From assembly GCF_002087235.1 (NCBI RefSeq), contig NZ_MUIO01000048.1, positions 1-55,850 of the forward strand: DNA of 55,850 bases, read 5' to 3'. The translations under genes and the position numbers were made by a program. This stretch comes from Pseudomonas floridensis. GTDB lineage: Bacteria > Pseudomonadota > Gammaproteobacteria > Pseudomonadales > Pseudomonadaceae. Numbering within the stretch: the stretch's first letter is position 1; each line of letters opens with the position of its first letter. The notes below the pieces were generated by a model. It saw only the letters and a list, made by a program, of their open reading frames with translations. It was not told where the DNA came from and made no database searches. Shown here in pieces: positions 1 through 8,781 of the stretch.

Positions 1-2
1 TG

Positions 3-956
3 GCCGAAGCCGGTTTCTTTCCTGGCATCGTGCTGTACCTTTCGCGTTGGTACCCGAACCAGCGCCGCGGCCGGATCATGGCGCTGTTCATGTCGGCAAT
101 CCCGGTTTCCGGCTTGCTCGGCGGCCCGTTCTCCGGCTGGATCCTCAACCATTTCGCCGCCGGCCAGGGCGGCATGGCGGGCTGGCAATGGATGTTTTTG
201 ATTCAGGGACTGCCAACCGTCGCGCTGGGCATGCTGGCGTTCGTGTTGCTGTGCGACAAAGTCGAAGACGCTCGCTGGCTGACGCCCGAACAGCGTCAGC
301 GGGTCAAGACCGATATCACCCACGATGAACTCAGCCGCCCCTTGCAGGGCAAGAGCTCGGTGGCCTCGGTGCTGACCATGCCTTTCATCTGGATTCTGGG
401 TTTCATCTACTTCTGTATTCAGAGCGGCGTATACGCAATCAACTTCTGGCTGCCGTCGATCATCAAGAACCTGGGCTTCAGCGACGCACTGGTGATTGGC
501 TGGATCAGCGCCGTGCCGTACCTGATGGCAGGCGTGTTCATGCTGCTGACGGGGCGCTCCGCCGACTTGCGCAATGAACGCCGCTGGCACTTGGCGGTGC
601 CGATGCTGATGGGCGCAACCGGACTGATCATCGCCGCCAACTTCGCCACCGTACCGCTCGTGGCCATCCTCGGCCTGACCATTGCCACCATGGGCGCATT
701 GACCAGTCTGCCCATGTTCTGGCCGCTGCCTACCGCCCTTCTCAGCGCCAGCGTTGCGGCGGGCGGCCTGGCCCTGATCAACTCGATCGGCCAGATGGCA
801 GGTTTCCTCAGCCCTTATCTGGTGGGCTGGATCAAGGACCAGACCGGTTCGACCACGCTGGCGCTGTATTCGCTGGCCGCCCTGACCATCGTTGGCAGCC
901 TGGTTGCCTTGCGCATCAGCCGGCAATCGACAGTAAAGGTCACTGCGACGGCCTGA
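3..956 (+). CDS. MFS transporter, ACS (anion:cation symporter) type, 5' truncated
   Basis: This is the C-terminal part of a 12-TM major facilitator permease; the open frame runs through the window edge, so the true start lies upstream. The visible part begins with AEAGFFPG followed by YLSRWYP, a signature seen in the ACS branch (tartrate, glucarate, hydroxyphenylacetate and phthalate carriers). About eight hydrophobic helices follow, split by a charged central loop (DKVEDARWLTPEQRQR). The protein is inner-membrane and probably imports an organic acid by proton symport. The substrate cannot be read from the sequence and the neighbours downstream do not suggest one. A terminator follows directly, so this gene ends its transcript. 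Confidence 0.85.
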   Translation, partial: AEAGFFPGIVLYLSRWYPNQRRGRIMALFMSAIPVSGLLGGPFSGWILNHFAAGQGGMAGWQWMFLIQGLPTVALGMLAFVLLCDKVEDARWLTPEQRQRVKTDITHDELSRPLQGKSSVASVLTMPFIWILGFIYFCIQSGVYAINFWLPSIIKNLGFSDALVIGWISAVPYLMAGVFMLLTGRSADLRNERRWHLAVPMLMGATGLIIAANFATVPLVAILGLTIATMGALTSLPMFWPLPTALLSASVAAGGLALINSIGQMAGFLSPYLVGWIKDQTGSTTLALYSLAALTIVGSLVALRISRQSTVKVTATA

Positions 957-980
957 TCCCGCCTTCCCGCTGTACCTCGA

Positions 981-1007
981 AAGCCAGACCTTGTGTCTGG
1001 TTTTTTT
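981..1007 (+). terminator. Rho-independent terminator after the MFS gene
   Basis: A hairpin with stem CCAGAC (984-989) and GTCTGG (995-1000), extended by flanking A/T pairs, is followed at once by seven T residues (1001-1007). It lies 28 bases after the MFS stop codon and separates that gene from the small gene on the other strand. Confidence 0.85.
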
Positions 1008-1037
1008 ATGGTGTGAAGATGTGTCTCACCGCATCGC

Positions 1038-1355
1038 TCACCCTTGCGAGTGCAGTATCGCTTTAGCCAGCTCCCAAGCCTTGCCGCTCAGCACACTGAA
1101 TCGTTGATTGAGCTCCCCATAGCCGGATTTATACGCAAGCACTCCATTTGTGTACGTCTGCCCAAGGACGACGTCATTGAACGAGCCCATGCCCCCATAG
1201 GCCGAGAGCAGATAATCGGCTCCCGAAAGATCGGAATCCAGCAATCGAGCGCGCGCCTTACGCATCCAGGCGCTCCAATGAGTATCGCCGTCGCTCTCAA
1301 GCAGCGCAGCCAGTTCATCCAGCACATCGATCAGTTCTTCGGTTTTCACGCCCAT
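1038..1355 (-). CDS. Small hypothetical protein, DUF6966-like
   Basis: A 105-residue acidic soluble protein with no signal peptide or TM segment. It has an N-terminal helix rich in Leu and Glu (VLDELAALL), a W-S-A-W-M motif, and a conserved-looking core LLSAYGGMGSFNDVVL. That core resembles DUF6966 proteins, as I remember the family; the function is unknown. The ATG at 1355 is preceded by AGGG at good spacing. It is a single gene between a terminator and a gene on the other strand. Small proteins of this sort are sometimes immunity proteins, but nothing here shows that. Confidence 0.6.
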   Translation of the reverse strand: MGVKTEELIDVLDELAALLESDGDTHWSAWMRKARARLLDSDLSGADYLLSAYGGMGSFNDVVLGQTYTNGVLAYKSGYGELNQRFSVLSGKAWELAKAILHSQG

Positions 1356-1501
1356 GATTTCCCTTACTTTGCAGATTCAAACCCGTCAGCCCCGTCCGTC
1401 GGAGAGATTTCCGCTCGCGTTCCTATTTCCGATTCAGGTGATTCACTTACCTGCGTCGAACGAACGCCGTTCCAACACTTTCTCACAGGAGCATCGGTGC
1501 C

Positions 1502-1852
1502 ATGAAGACCCTGACCGCAAGCCTGGGCATGTCCTTAGTGCTGGCCGCGACCGCCGCTTGGGCACATCACGGCTGGAGCGAATATGACGCCAGTCAGCCG
1601 CTCACCCTGAACGGAACCATCGAGCAGAGCGGTTACGCCAATCCGCATGGATTCATCGACCTCAAGACCAGCGACAAGACTTGGACAGTGGTCCTGGCTC
1701 CCCCTTCACGCATGGAAAACCGCGGGCTGACCCAAGCCATGCTGGCGACCGGAACACCGGCAAAGGTCGTCGGCTATCCCAATCGCAGCAAGCCCGAAGA
1801 GTTAAGGGCCGAACGCATCACTATCAACGGCAAGACCGTCGAGCTGCGTTGA
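1502..1852 (+). CDS. Exported protein, DUF6152-like
   Basis: A 116-residue protein with a clear Sec signal peptide (MKTLTA, hydrophobic core, cleavage near AWA-HHG). The mature N-terminus AHHGWSEYD is followed by an OB-like beta region (LNGTIEQSGYANPHGFIDLK) and a C-terminal ERITINGKTVELR. This pattern matches DUF6152 periplasmic proteins of unknown role. The His pair right after the cleavage site could bind metal, but that is speculation. AGGAG lies about 10 bases before the ATG. The stop overlaps the start of the next gene (TGATG), so the two are translationally coupled. Confidence 0.7.
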   Translation: MKTLTASLGMSLVLAATAAWAHHGWSEYDASQPLTLNGTIEQSGYANPHGFIDLKTSDKTWTVVLAPPSRMENRGLTQAMLATGTPAKVVGYPNRSKPEELRAERITINGKTVELR

Positions 1853-2346
1853 TGGCAGCGGCCAGCGAGGGTTCATGGCTGGTTTCAATTGAGGGCTCGC
1901 CGCTGGGTCAGGCGATGCGTGACCAGGTGTGGTTGTATCCGGCCATCGAAGTGGTGCACATACTCGGCTTTGCCGTACTGGTCGGCTCGGTGGTCCTGTT
2001 CGACCTGCGCCTGCTGGGCTGGTCGAAAGACATCCCGATCACCGCGCTGGCGCGTCACTTGCTGAGCTGGGCGCTGACGGCGCTGCTGTTGATCGTGCCT
2101 GCCGGGTTGATGATGTTCGCCGCCCACCCGAATGATTTCGCCAGCAACGGCGTCTTTATCCTCAAGCTGTGCCTGATCGCGGCGGCAGGCGTGAATGCCA
2201 TGCTGTTTCACATGGGTGTCTACCGCTCGGTGGCGCACTGGAACACCCGGCTGGCCACACCGTGCCTCGCCAAGTGCCAGGCCGTGCTTTCAATCGCACT
2301 CTGGATCGGCGTCGTGACCTGCGGACGGCTGCTGGCTTACACCTGA
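1852..2346 (+). CDS. Four-TM membrane protein, DUF6644/DUF2214-like
   Basis: This 164-residue integral membrane protein starts at the ATG overlapping the stop codon of the exported DUF6152-like gene. A longer in-frame opening upstream exists but lies inside that gene. Hydrophobic segments are near residues 28-50 (VVHILGFAVLVGSVVLFDL), 65-82, 96-118 and 138-160. The helix with VHILGFAVLVG and FDLRLLG is typical of small DUF6644-type proteins, some of which have haem-binding-like histidines. Coupling with the periplasmic partner suggests a two-protein envelope unit of unknown function. Confidence 0.65.
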   Translation: MAAASEGSWLVSIEGSPLGQAMRDQVWLYPAIEVVHILGFAVLVGSVVLFDLRLLGWSKDIPITALARHLLSWALTALLLIVPAGLMMFAAHPNDFASNGVFILKLCLIAAAGVNAMLFHMGVYRSVAHWNTRLATPCLAKCQAVLSIALWIGVVTCGRLLAYT

Positions 2347-2636
2347 AAATATCGTGGCGCTCGAATCATCGTGATACGCAACTTATTGCACAGGCGCGGC
2401 CCACAAGATCTGTTCCGGACCTCGCAAGCCAACGTCCTGGTTCAATTCGCAGACATTTGCGCACGTGCGCAATACCTTGCACGGTATTTACGGCCAAACT
2501 GATCAAAAAACGATCAAACCTGCAACCTTAACGACCTATCTCTTTGTTTTTAATATAAAAAAATATCAGGCATGCATCTTGATATAGGTACCTGACTCGA
2601 TGGGCGCAGTTGCCTGTTGATACAGAGGGATTCGGG

Positions 2637-3128
2637 ATGCCTGCCCACCAGACTTGTTTCAAGCTCAACCTTGATGGCGTCGATCACGACTTTCAGGTGC
2701 TCGCCTTCAACGGCCGGGAAGCCATCAGTCAGCGTCTGTGCGAGGCGCTGGAAGAAGCCGCATCGAACGAACATTCGGGTGTTGGCGAGTTGCGCGAAGG
2801 CTATCGCAACACGTTCAGGGCCATATCCGGTTCAGTCCCGTTTCGTCCATTTATCGAGATTGATCCGGGTGGGGTAACGGTCAGTGGGCCATTGGTGAAG
2901 CTGAACTCGGGAGGTGCGCCCGCCAGCGGCAACGGCGCTCTGCCGAACCTGCCGGGCCTTGTCAAAGAGGTTCTGACAGAAAAAGCAGGCGAGCTGTTGA
3001 CTCAGAAGCTGGCAGATCCGGTTCCACTTGCCCAGCTCTGCCAAAAGCCTGAAGGCGGAACCCCGATGGACTGTCCGTTACCCGATTGCGGCTGTCGCAA
3101 GGCGTTGCAAAAGGAAGTCAGATCATGA
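2637..3128 (+). pseudogene. vgrG remnant with a large in-frame internal deletion
   Basis: The 163-residue product is a chimera of VgrG pieces. Residues 1-34 match the start of a T6SS spike protein (QTCFKLNLDGVDHDFQVLAF then NGREAIS). Residues 48-72 match a mid-region block (LREGYRNTFRAISGSVPFRP). Residues 73-100 match the C-terminal beta-needle end (IDPGGVTVSGPLVKLNSGG). The rest is a Cys-rich tail (MDCPLPDCGC). A full VgrG is usually above 600 residues, so most of the gp27/gp5-like body is missing, yet the frame is open. The ATG at 2637 has GAGG upstream; a TTG at 2610 is less likely. The end overlaps the adaptor gene by ATGA. It is probably a decayed spike gene, though expression of a short adaptor-docking tail cannot be excluded. 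Confidence 0.75.
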
Positions 3129-3919
3129 GGATCTCCATGCTGCTGGAGCGTACCGACCACTTGCTGGAAGAGCTTTACCACCTGCTGCCTGATCCCAAGC
3201 CACACCCGCTGTTCGACAAGACAGAACTGGCAGTCTGTCGGGATAAAAGCCCTCTGTGGCTGGCTGCGACCGACGACGATAACGTTTTACGGGCGGTCCA
3301 CGACGATCCTGAAAAATGGCCGGGGCTGATTATCGAAAGTCCGTTTCACAACGACATCCTGCTCGCGCATCTCAGGCACCTTTCAATCGTCAACTTCGAG
3401 GGAATCCGCCGGGGCGTCCTGCGCTATTCGAATCCTGTAACGGCCAACTACTTCTTCACAACCGGGACCGCCGAAGAGAACGCGCCATGGCTTGGGCCCA
3501 TTTTCCGATTGTCCTGGTACGGCGGAACCTGGCCAGACCTTGCGCAAGGCAACCAGCGCTGGATGAGCCTCGACAATCCTCATGCCTCTCGATGGGCACC
3601 TGCGACCCAGCCAGCCACGCCGAGACTGAGCGACGCCCATGAGCACGCTTTTCGTCACCAGGAGCGCGAGCGTTTTGCCTATGACTGGTGGAAGAAACAA
3701 TCCGGCGTCGCCTTTGCAAAGGCACTCGACTATCTGGACGAAGGCATGGCCCATGGCTTCGCAACAGACCCGACGCTCATGAACCGCTATCTCTCGTTGC
3801 GCGCACAACACCCTGACCAAAAAGCGCCGCCGCGCCAGTATGGCGGCACTGACGAAGCACGCTTGGACACACTGCGAGACCTGCTGCAGCAGTCTGCGCA
3901 ACACAAGGAATCTGTCTAA
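3125..3919 (+). CDS. T6SS effector adaptor/chaperone, DUF4123
   Basis: A 264-residue cytoplasmic protein with the features of the DUF4123 (Tec/TAP-1) family: an N-terminal LLEELYHLLPDP with a short alpha/beta region holding LWLAATDDD, then a core with GLIIESP and LRHLSIVNFEG, and the C-terminal LRYSNPVTANYF region. Family members bind a cargo effector and load it on the VgrG tip without being secreted. The start overlaps the vgrG-remnant stop (ATGA) and its stop overlaps the toxin start (TAATG), which supports co-translation with its cargo, the VasX-like protein next door. With the local VgrG broken, it would have to use a VgrG encoded elsewhere. Confidence 0.85.
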   Translation: MRISMLLERTDHLLEELYHLLPDPKPHPLFDKTELAVCRDKSPLWLAATDDDNVLRAVHDDPEKWPGLIIESPFHNDILLAHLRHLSIVNFEGIRRGVLRYSNPVTANYFFTTGTAEENAPWLGPIFRLSWYGGTWPDLAQGNQRWMSLDNPHASRWAPATQPATPRLSDAHEHAFRHQERERFAYDWWKKQSGVAFAKALDYLDEGMAHGFATDPTLMNRYLSLRAQHPDQKAPPRQYGGTDEARLDTLRDLLQQSAQHKESV

Positions 3920-6900
3920 TGCCCATCGGCAGTCTGAGTACCGGTCCGTGCTGTGAAACCGGCAAACTGATCGTTCAGGTCATGGGCAAGGATCACGCGC
4001 CCAGTCAAAAATTGGTGCTGAACAGCAGGAATGGCGGTTGTACCTACCCTTCCCGTCCCGAGACGCTGGAAAGAGCGCAGTACAGCTGCATGCTGGAGGT
4101 ATGGGATCACGTAGCCGAGACGCAACTGGCGCTCGAAATTGCGACCACCGAAGGCGGACCGATACGTTTGCCACTGCTCGATGACACACACGTCACTCCA
4201 CGGCAGGCTGACGCACAATTCAACCAGATCGTTCCGGTGCTGCCCTTCGTCACCCTGCCGGGTTCAAAAAGCCTCTATGACCTGGGCACGCCGGTATTGG
4301 CCCGTGCGGGCTATGTGTATGTGTTCTACCGGCAAAAGCTCTGGCGTGAACTTGAAGTGCGGATCAGCGATACCGGCACGACCTACCATGACGTTGATGT
4401 CGCCCGGTTTCGTCAGGATGAGGGCTTTACGCCAAGCGAACGCACCGCCATCGGCGTGGCGCTTGACGACATCTGGCTGCCCGGAATGTGGAACAACCAG
4501 CGTGTGCTGGATGTGGAGTTGTGCTTTTCCGAGATACAGCTCAGTGCCCCCCGGCTGCAGCGTCTGGAGCGCGATGCAGCGTTGAGAACCCAGCGTTGCA
4601 GAAGGCCTGACCTCAGTTACTCGAAAGAGCGTTTCACCCGTCTTTACAAGGGCAAGCCTGATGGCGAAGCCATGCTCAAGGCGTTTTCAGGTTTCAACAC
4701 GCTCGACAAGGTTCAGCAACTCACCCTGGCGCCGATCACGGCCGCATGCCTGAATCTGAGCCTGTCGATTTTCCCCGTGAGTCTTGCCGCACCACAACGT
4801 GCTCGCCAGCCCGGTTACGAACGGCTGCTGGAACACCCTGCCCTTTATCTGTGTGATCTGTCAGGCCAGTTTCCAGCCAAGGCGCTCGAACAGGCAAACG
4901 CCTTTCTTGCCGAGGCTGACAAAGGCAGAGCAGTCAAGGACACACATTATCTGGAGCTGTCGGCGCTTGCCGATGCCATGCAGGCCAGCTTACCTGCCGG
5001 TGAAAAAGATTCCACAGATAACCTGGTCCTCTGGGAAGCTCATCCGAATGTGTCTGACGTACTGAGCAAAGCTCGCCAGCGTCAGGTCTGGGGTGTGTTG
5101 CTTGAGGACTCATATCACCGAATACGCCATTTACGACAGCGCCTCGATACCCATCAGCAACTGCTCGGTGTGTGCGCCAGGTACGCCATCCAGCACCCTC
5201 ATCACGCCAGCGCCTTGCTGGTGCACCAGTTGATCGTTCCGCCAACGATAGCTGGCGCGAAAAACCCGCTCAATGAAGTGATCGCCTCGCTCTCGGACAC
5301 GGGCCGACAAGCCGTCAACCAGTGCACCGCCACCGTCCAGCGAGCGCTGGCGTGGCGCAACATGATCGCCGTTCAGGGCCTGTTGGTTGAAAGCCTTCAA
5401 CACCGCATCACACTCCAGACCGTCGCCGACCACCTTAGCCAGGATGGCTTCGAGTACGTAGCGGCACTGTATGACCTGAGCCGCACACTGACGACACTCG
5501 CACTCTCACCCTCAAACGTGGATCCGCTGGCGCCTGGTGGCACTATCGTGGACGCGGTCACGCAAGTCGGCTTCGTGGAAGCCAGGGTCAGTCAGGGCCA
5601 GACACTGCTGTCGCAGATAACCAACGACAGCGCGCATCCACTGCACCTCATGCTCTGGCCCGAAAGCGATCTGGAAACGGTCTGCCAACCTTATGAGGTG
5701 CCACTCAACGAAGACAAGAACCTGGGCGACGGTCGCTTTCGCGCGACGCAACTGGCACGTTTCGAACATTTTCCTGCACCCGACCCCGCGACTCAGGTCA
5801 CGCTGGACGCGACGCTGCTGGCCAACCTCCTGGCAGGCGACAGCCTGCAGAACTTCTTCCTCATCAACAACGGCAAAGCCACAACCGCTGCACTGGTCGG
5901 TATCTTCGAGAACCTGCAAGGCGCAGTCGATGCCGCCGAAAATGCTGTCGGACGGGCCGAGCAGACGCTGTCCTCCAGTAAAGCCAACGTCGCTGCCGCG
6001 GACATCAAAAGCCAGTCGGCCATCGATCAACTGGCCAAAGCCCGCGAACAGCCCGGTTCCAACGCACGCAGGATCAACATCAACCGCCAGGGCCGGGGCG
6101 TTCAGCAACTGCGCAGCATGATGCCGGAGCACTTCGGCGCCGCGTTCCTGTTGAAACGAAACCGGGTTACTGCGCAGCACTACGTATTTGGCCTGGAAGA
6201 CCTGCCGACCCGAAGCACCATGCCCAACGCCCGCTACGGTGAATACCTGGACCCGAACGGCAACCCGTTCCGCGACATCGATCCTCCGTTCAACCCACAC
6301 GGCCCCCTGACGTCCGGCGATCACCACGTGCTGGTCATCCCGCGCAGCCACAAAACCGCGCAACTGGTCGGCGACATCAACCGCAAACTGAAAGCCGCCC
6401 AAGAAGCGGGGCATGCGACTGGCAAAGCGGAAAGTGCCTATGTTCGGGCGAGAAGCGGGCTGAGTCAGGCCATCGAAAACCTCGATGCAACGAAGAGCGG
6501 CGCCGTTTACCGGTTTTTGGCATCGACACGGTTTTGTGCGGCGGTGTTGATGTTGGAGGTTTGGAATGTGGGTTCGGAGAGTGATGCATTCAATCAAACA
6601 ACCAGAGAGAAGAATAAATACCGGGCGTCATTAGGGAGCATGGCTGCGGGACTAGACCTAGCTATTGCTTTAGAAGCCTTAATCGTAAAAATGTCCGGAA
6701 CAAAAGCTTCACTACAACCCACTAGACAGACACTATTGAGGATTAATGATGCCGGTTCCAAGCGCTGGCTTGGTCCTTTTTTAAGCCGTGCACTTGCCAA
6801 GGAAGTAACTGCTCGGATGCTTGCCCAGCTCATTTCAGGGATAGCGCTGACAGTATTGAACCTCTGGGACGCTTGGTACGCCTGGCGGCGAAACGATGAT

Positions 6901-7704
6901 GCGGCATACGGACATATCCTTATTGCCATGGGTGGAATAGCTGGCACGTTGGGCACAGCATTCGCAGGAGCAAATACTTTCCTCGGACTGAGTCCCTTGG
7001 GCTGGATCGCTTTACTGTTGATCGGCACAGGAGTCGGAGTAATATTACTCTTTAGCTCAACACCACTGGAAACATGGCTAAAAAGTGGTCCATTCGGAAA
7101 AGGAGATGTCAGTGATTATTTTTTGAAAGACCCACAGGAGGCATTTTATCGACTCACCAGCCTACTCGCTGGCATAACGATAAAAATAGAAAAAAATCCA
7201 GCCTACGAACCATGTGCAAAGTACAATTTTTTCACTGAAACCCCCCACGCAATCAGAAGTGCCGACACGATCATTCGTATTCAAAGTTATTTACCAGGAT
7301 TAATCAGCCACCTTGAAAGTCTCGATATAAATACTGAATGCAGGTTAGGCAGTGTTATCACACGTTCCAGCCGAGAAGGAATACCTTACCAAACCGAAAT
7401 TCAAGCAGCCGAAAAAAAAGAACTCCCAAAGGCACAACACCTGCATCCTGACGGGTTGGAGTTATTTTTCAGAACCCCAACAAACCCGACAATATCAATT
7501 GGCGACACTAAAACCTCTCATTTAACTTGGGTAGTCAGAGCCCAATTTGTAATGAGTCGTGGCGATGAAAAACGCATTTTTCCAGCACCTTCCCCCAGCG
7601 ACCCAATTCAATACAAACTTACCTACGCCAAACCAGACTTCAGTAAGGTTAATCAGCCGTTCTGGGCAGATGAAGAAACATTCAAGGCACGTTCTCATGA
7701 ATAA
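3919..7704 (+). CDS. T6SS pore-forming effector, VasX/BTH_I2691-like
   Basis: A 1261-residue toxin. The N-terminal region (CCETGKLIVQVMGKD, then ARAGYVYVFY near residues 130-140) resembles the VasX N-terminal domain of T6SS effectors. A heptad-like coiled coil lies near residues 660-710 (GAVDAAENAVGRAEQTL). The C-terminal third carries hydrophobic helices near 967-989, 1000-1018 and 1028-1048 (LGWIALLLIGTGVGVILLF), then a conserved PLETWLKSGPFG and a DPQEAFYRL motif. VasX-type proteins permeabilise target membranes. Base composition changes inside the gene: by hand count 38/60 G+C at 6061-6120 but 23/60 at 7141-7200. This suggests the toxic tip was acquired or swapped. It overlaps the adaptor upstream and the putative immunity gene downstream. 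Confidence 0.85.
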   Translation: MPIGSLSTGPCCETGKLIVQVMGKDHAPSQKLVLNSRNGGCTYPSRPETLERAQYSCMLEVWDHVAETQLALEIATTEGGPIRLPLLDDTHVTPRQADAQFNQIVPVLPFVTLPGSKSLYDLGTPVLARAGYVYVFYRQKLWRELEVRISDTGTTYHDVDVARFRQDEGFTPSERTAIGVALDDIWLPGMWNNQRVLDVELCFSEIQLSAPRLQRLERDAALRTQRCRRPDLSYSKERFTRLYKGKPDGEAMLKAFSGFNTLDKVQQLTLAPITAACLNLSLSIFPVSLAAPQRARQPGYERLLEHPALYLCDLSGQFPAKALEQANAFLAEADKGRAVKDTHYLELSALADAMQASLPAGEKDSTDNLVLWEAHPNVSDVLSKARQRQVWGVLLEDSYHRIRHLRQRLDTHQQLLGVCARYAIQHPHHASALLVHQLIVPPTIAGAKNPLNEVIASLSDTGRQAVNQCTATVQRALAWRNMIAVQGLLVESLQHRITLQTVADHLSQDGFEYVAALYDLSRTLTTLALSPSNVDPLAPGGTIVDAVTQVGFVEARVSQGQTLLSQITNDSAHPLHLMLWPESDLETVCQPYEVPLNEDKNLGDGRFRATQLARFEHFPAPDPATQVTLDATLLANLLAGDSLQNFFLINNGKATTAALVGIFENLQGAVDAAENAVGRAEQTLSSSKANVAAADIKSQSAIDQLAKAREQPGSNARRININRQGRGVQQLRSMMPEHFGAAFLLKRNRVTAQHYVFGLEDLPTRSTMPNARYGEYLDPNGNPFRDIDPPFNPHGPLTSGDHHVLVIPRSHKTAQLVGDINRKLKAAQEAGHATGKAESAYVRARSGLSQAIENLDATKSGAVYRFLASTRFCAAVLMLEVWNVGSESDAFNQTTREKNKYRASLGSMAAGLDLAIALEALIVKMSGTKASLQPTRQTLLRINDAGSKRWLGPFLSRALAKEVTARMLAQLISGIALTVLNLWDAWYAWRRNDDAAYGHILIAMGGIAGTLGTAFAGANTFLGLSPLGWIALLLIGTGVGVILLFSSTPLETWLKSGPFGKGDVSDYFLKDPQEAFYRLTSLLAGITIKIEKNPAYEPCAKYNFFTETPHAIRSADTIIRIQSYLPGLISHLESLDINTECRLGSVITRSSREGIPYQTEIQAAEKKELPKAQHLHPDGLELFFRTPTNPTISIGDTKTSHLTWVVRAQFVMSRGDEKRIFPAPSPSDPIQYKLTYAKPDFSKVNQPFWADEETFKARSHE

Positions 7705-8728
7705 GTCGAAATCTACGTCCTACTACGGTAGCTTTACATACAAAAAAAACAAGATACCCAGACAGGCTTCTCCTTCTCGGCGAAACGTTAATGGCGTACG
7801 GTTACCGTGGGGAACGACCTCGAACATCATTCCCGATGGATTCGTGGCCGAGCCTACCCCAAATGAAATGCGGATGTGGGAAAAGCAAAATAATACCCCC
7901 ACCCATAACGCACCCATTCCATTTCGTGACATCGAACTTCATCAGGTCTATGACCAAGAGCGTATACGTTTTGCACAACTGCCTTTCCGCTCACACTTCT
8001 GGCTATTCATGCATGCAGGAGGAAAGTGGTCATTTATAATACTCCTGCCTATTTTTCTTCTGACCTCGCTGCTCGGCATCGAAAACACTACTGACTCCGC
8101 AATTATAAATTACCTCATGAATGTATTTGATACATTTCCCATAATTATGTCACCTTGGTTAGTATGCTGGCTCATCGGCCACATCGTCATCAACCATTTC
8201 CCCAAAATCTGGTTCCGCCCCCCCAAAGGCCCACTCTGGGAGCTGAACCGCCGAACAGGACTGGTAACAATCTTCGACTACAAACGCCACCGAAAGGAAG
8301 GCGTGATAGATGAGTTCATCGCACCGTTCTACGAGTTCGATGCCTACATGCTCACCACTCGGGATCGTTTCGGCTCCAACTACGGATTGCTGCTTCGCCA
8401 TCGTTATGAAGACAGGCAGATCAACTTCCATTCATTGCTTGGTCCCGACGACTTCAAGCATCGACCCTGTGCGCTCTGGGATTTTCTGCAGAATTACATG
8501 GATGTCAGCCGACCCATCCCGGATATCCCGCTGTTCGAAGCCTACCGGCCTCTGGACCCTGTAACAGCAAAATACGACAAGGACAACGGACGCAATCCAC
8601 GCTATTGGATCGACATGGACGACGACACATTCAAACAGCGAGTGGATGCAATGTGGCAGCGCGCGCGTGCCATCGACACGTTTACACGGCCCAATCTGAT
8701 GGAGCGCTATGTCAGTTACAACGACTGA
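7697..8728 (+). CDS. Putative immunity protein for the VasX-like effector (two-TM)
   Basis: A 343-residue protein whose ATG at 7697 lies 8 bases inside the end of the toxin gene; the in-frame opening further upstream lies within that gene. Hydrophobic segments near residues 113-132 (WSFIILLPIFLLTSLLGIE) and 150-172 (IIMSPWLVCWLIGHIVI) flank a short loop. A soluble C-terminal domain starts at FRPPKGPLWELNRRTGLV and may be DUF6708-like (recalled, not checked). Its position, coupling and membrane location fit an immunity protein that blocks a pore-forming toxin. The first half is AT-rich like the toxin C-terminus, and the second half returns to normal composition, so toxin tip and immunity gene may have travelled together. 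Confidence 0.65.
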   Translation: MNKSKSTSYYGSFTYKKNKIPRQASPSRRNVNGVRLPWGTTSNIIPDGFVAEPTPNEMRMWEKQNNTPTHNAPIPFRDIELHQVYDQERIRFAQLPFRSHFWLFMHAGGKWSFIILLPIFLLTSLLGIENTTDSAIINYLMNVFDTFPIIMSPWLVCWLIGHIVINHFPKIWFRPPKGPLWELNRRTGLVTIFDYKRHRKEGVIDEFIAPFYEFDAYMLTTRDRFGSNYGLLLRHRYEDRQINFHSLLGPDDFKHRPCALWDFLQNYMDVSRPIPDIPLFEAYRPLDPVTAKYDKDNGRNPRYWIDMDDDTFKQRVDAMWQRARAIDTFTRPNLMERYVSYND

Positions 8729-8750
8729 AAGACGCCAGCAAAACAGCGGT

Positions 8751-8775
8751 CGGGAGCGAGTGTTCCTCGCTCCCG
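8751..8775. terminator. Bidirectional terminator hairpin between the T6SS cassette and bphP
   Basis: A perfect 10-bp stem CGGGAGCGAG (8751-8760) and CTCGCTCCCG (8766-8775) with a 5-base loop sits between two convergent genes. No long T-run follows on the plus strand; on the minus strand TTTT comes about seven bases after the stem. It may stop bphP transcription and limit read-through from the effector cassette. Confidence 0.6.
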
Positions 8776-8781
8776 CCAGAA

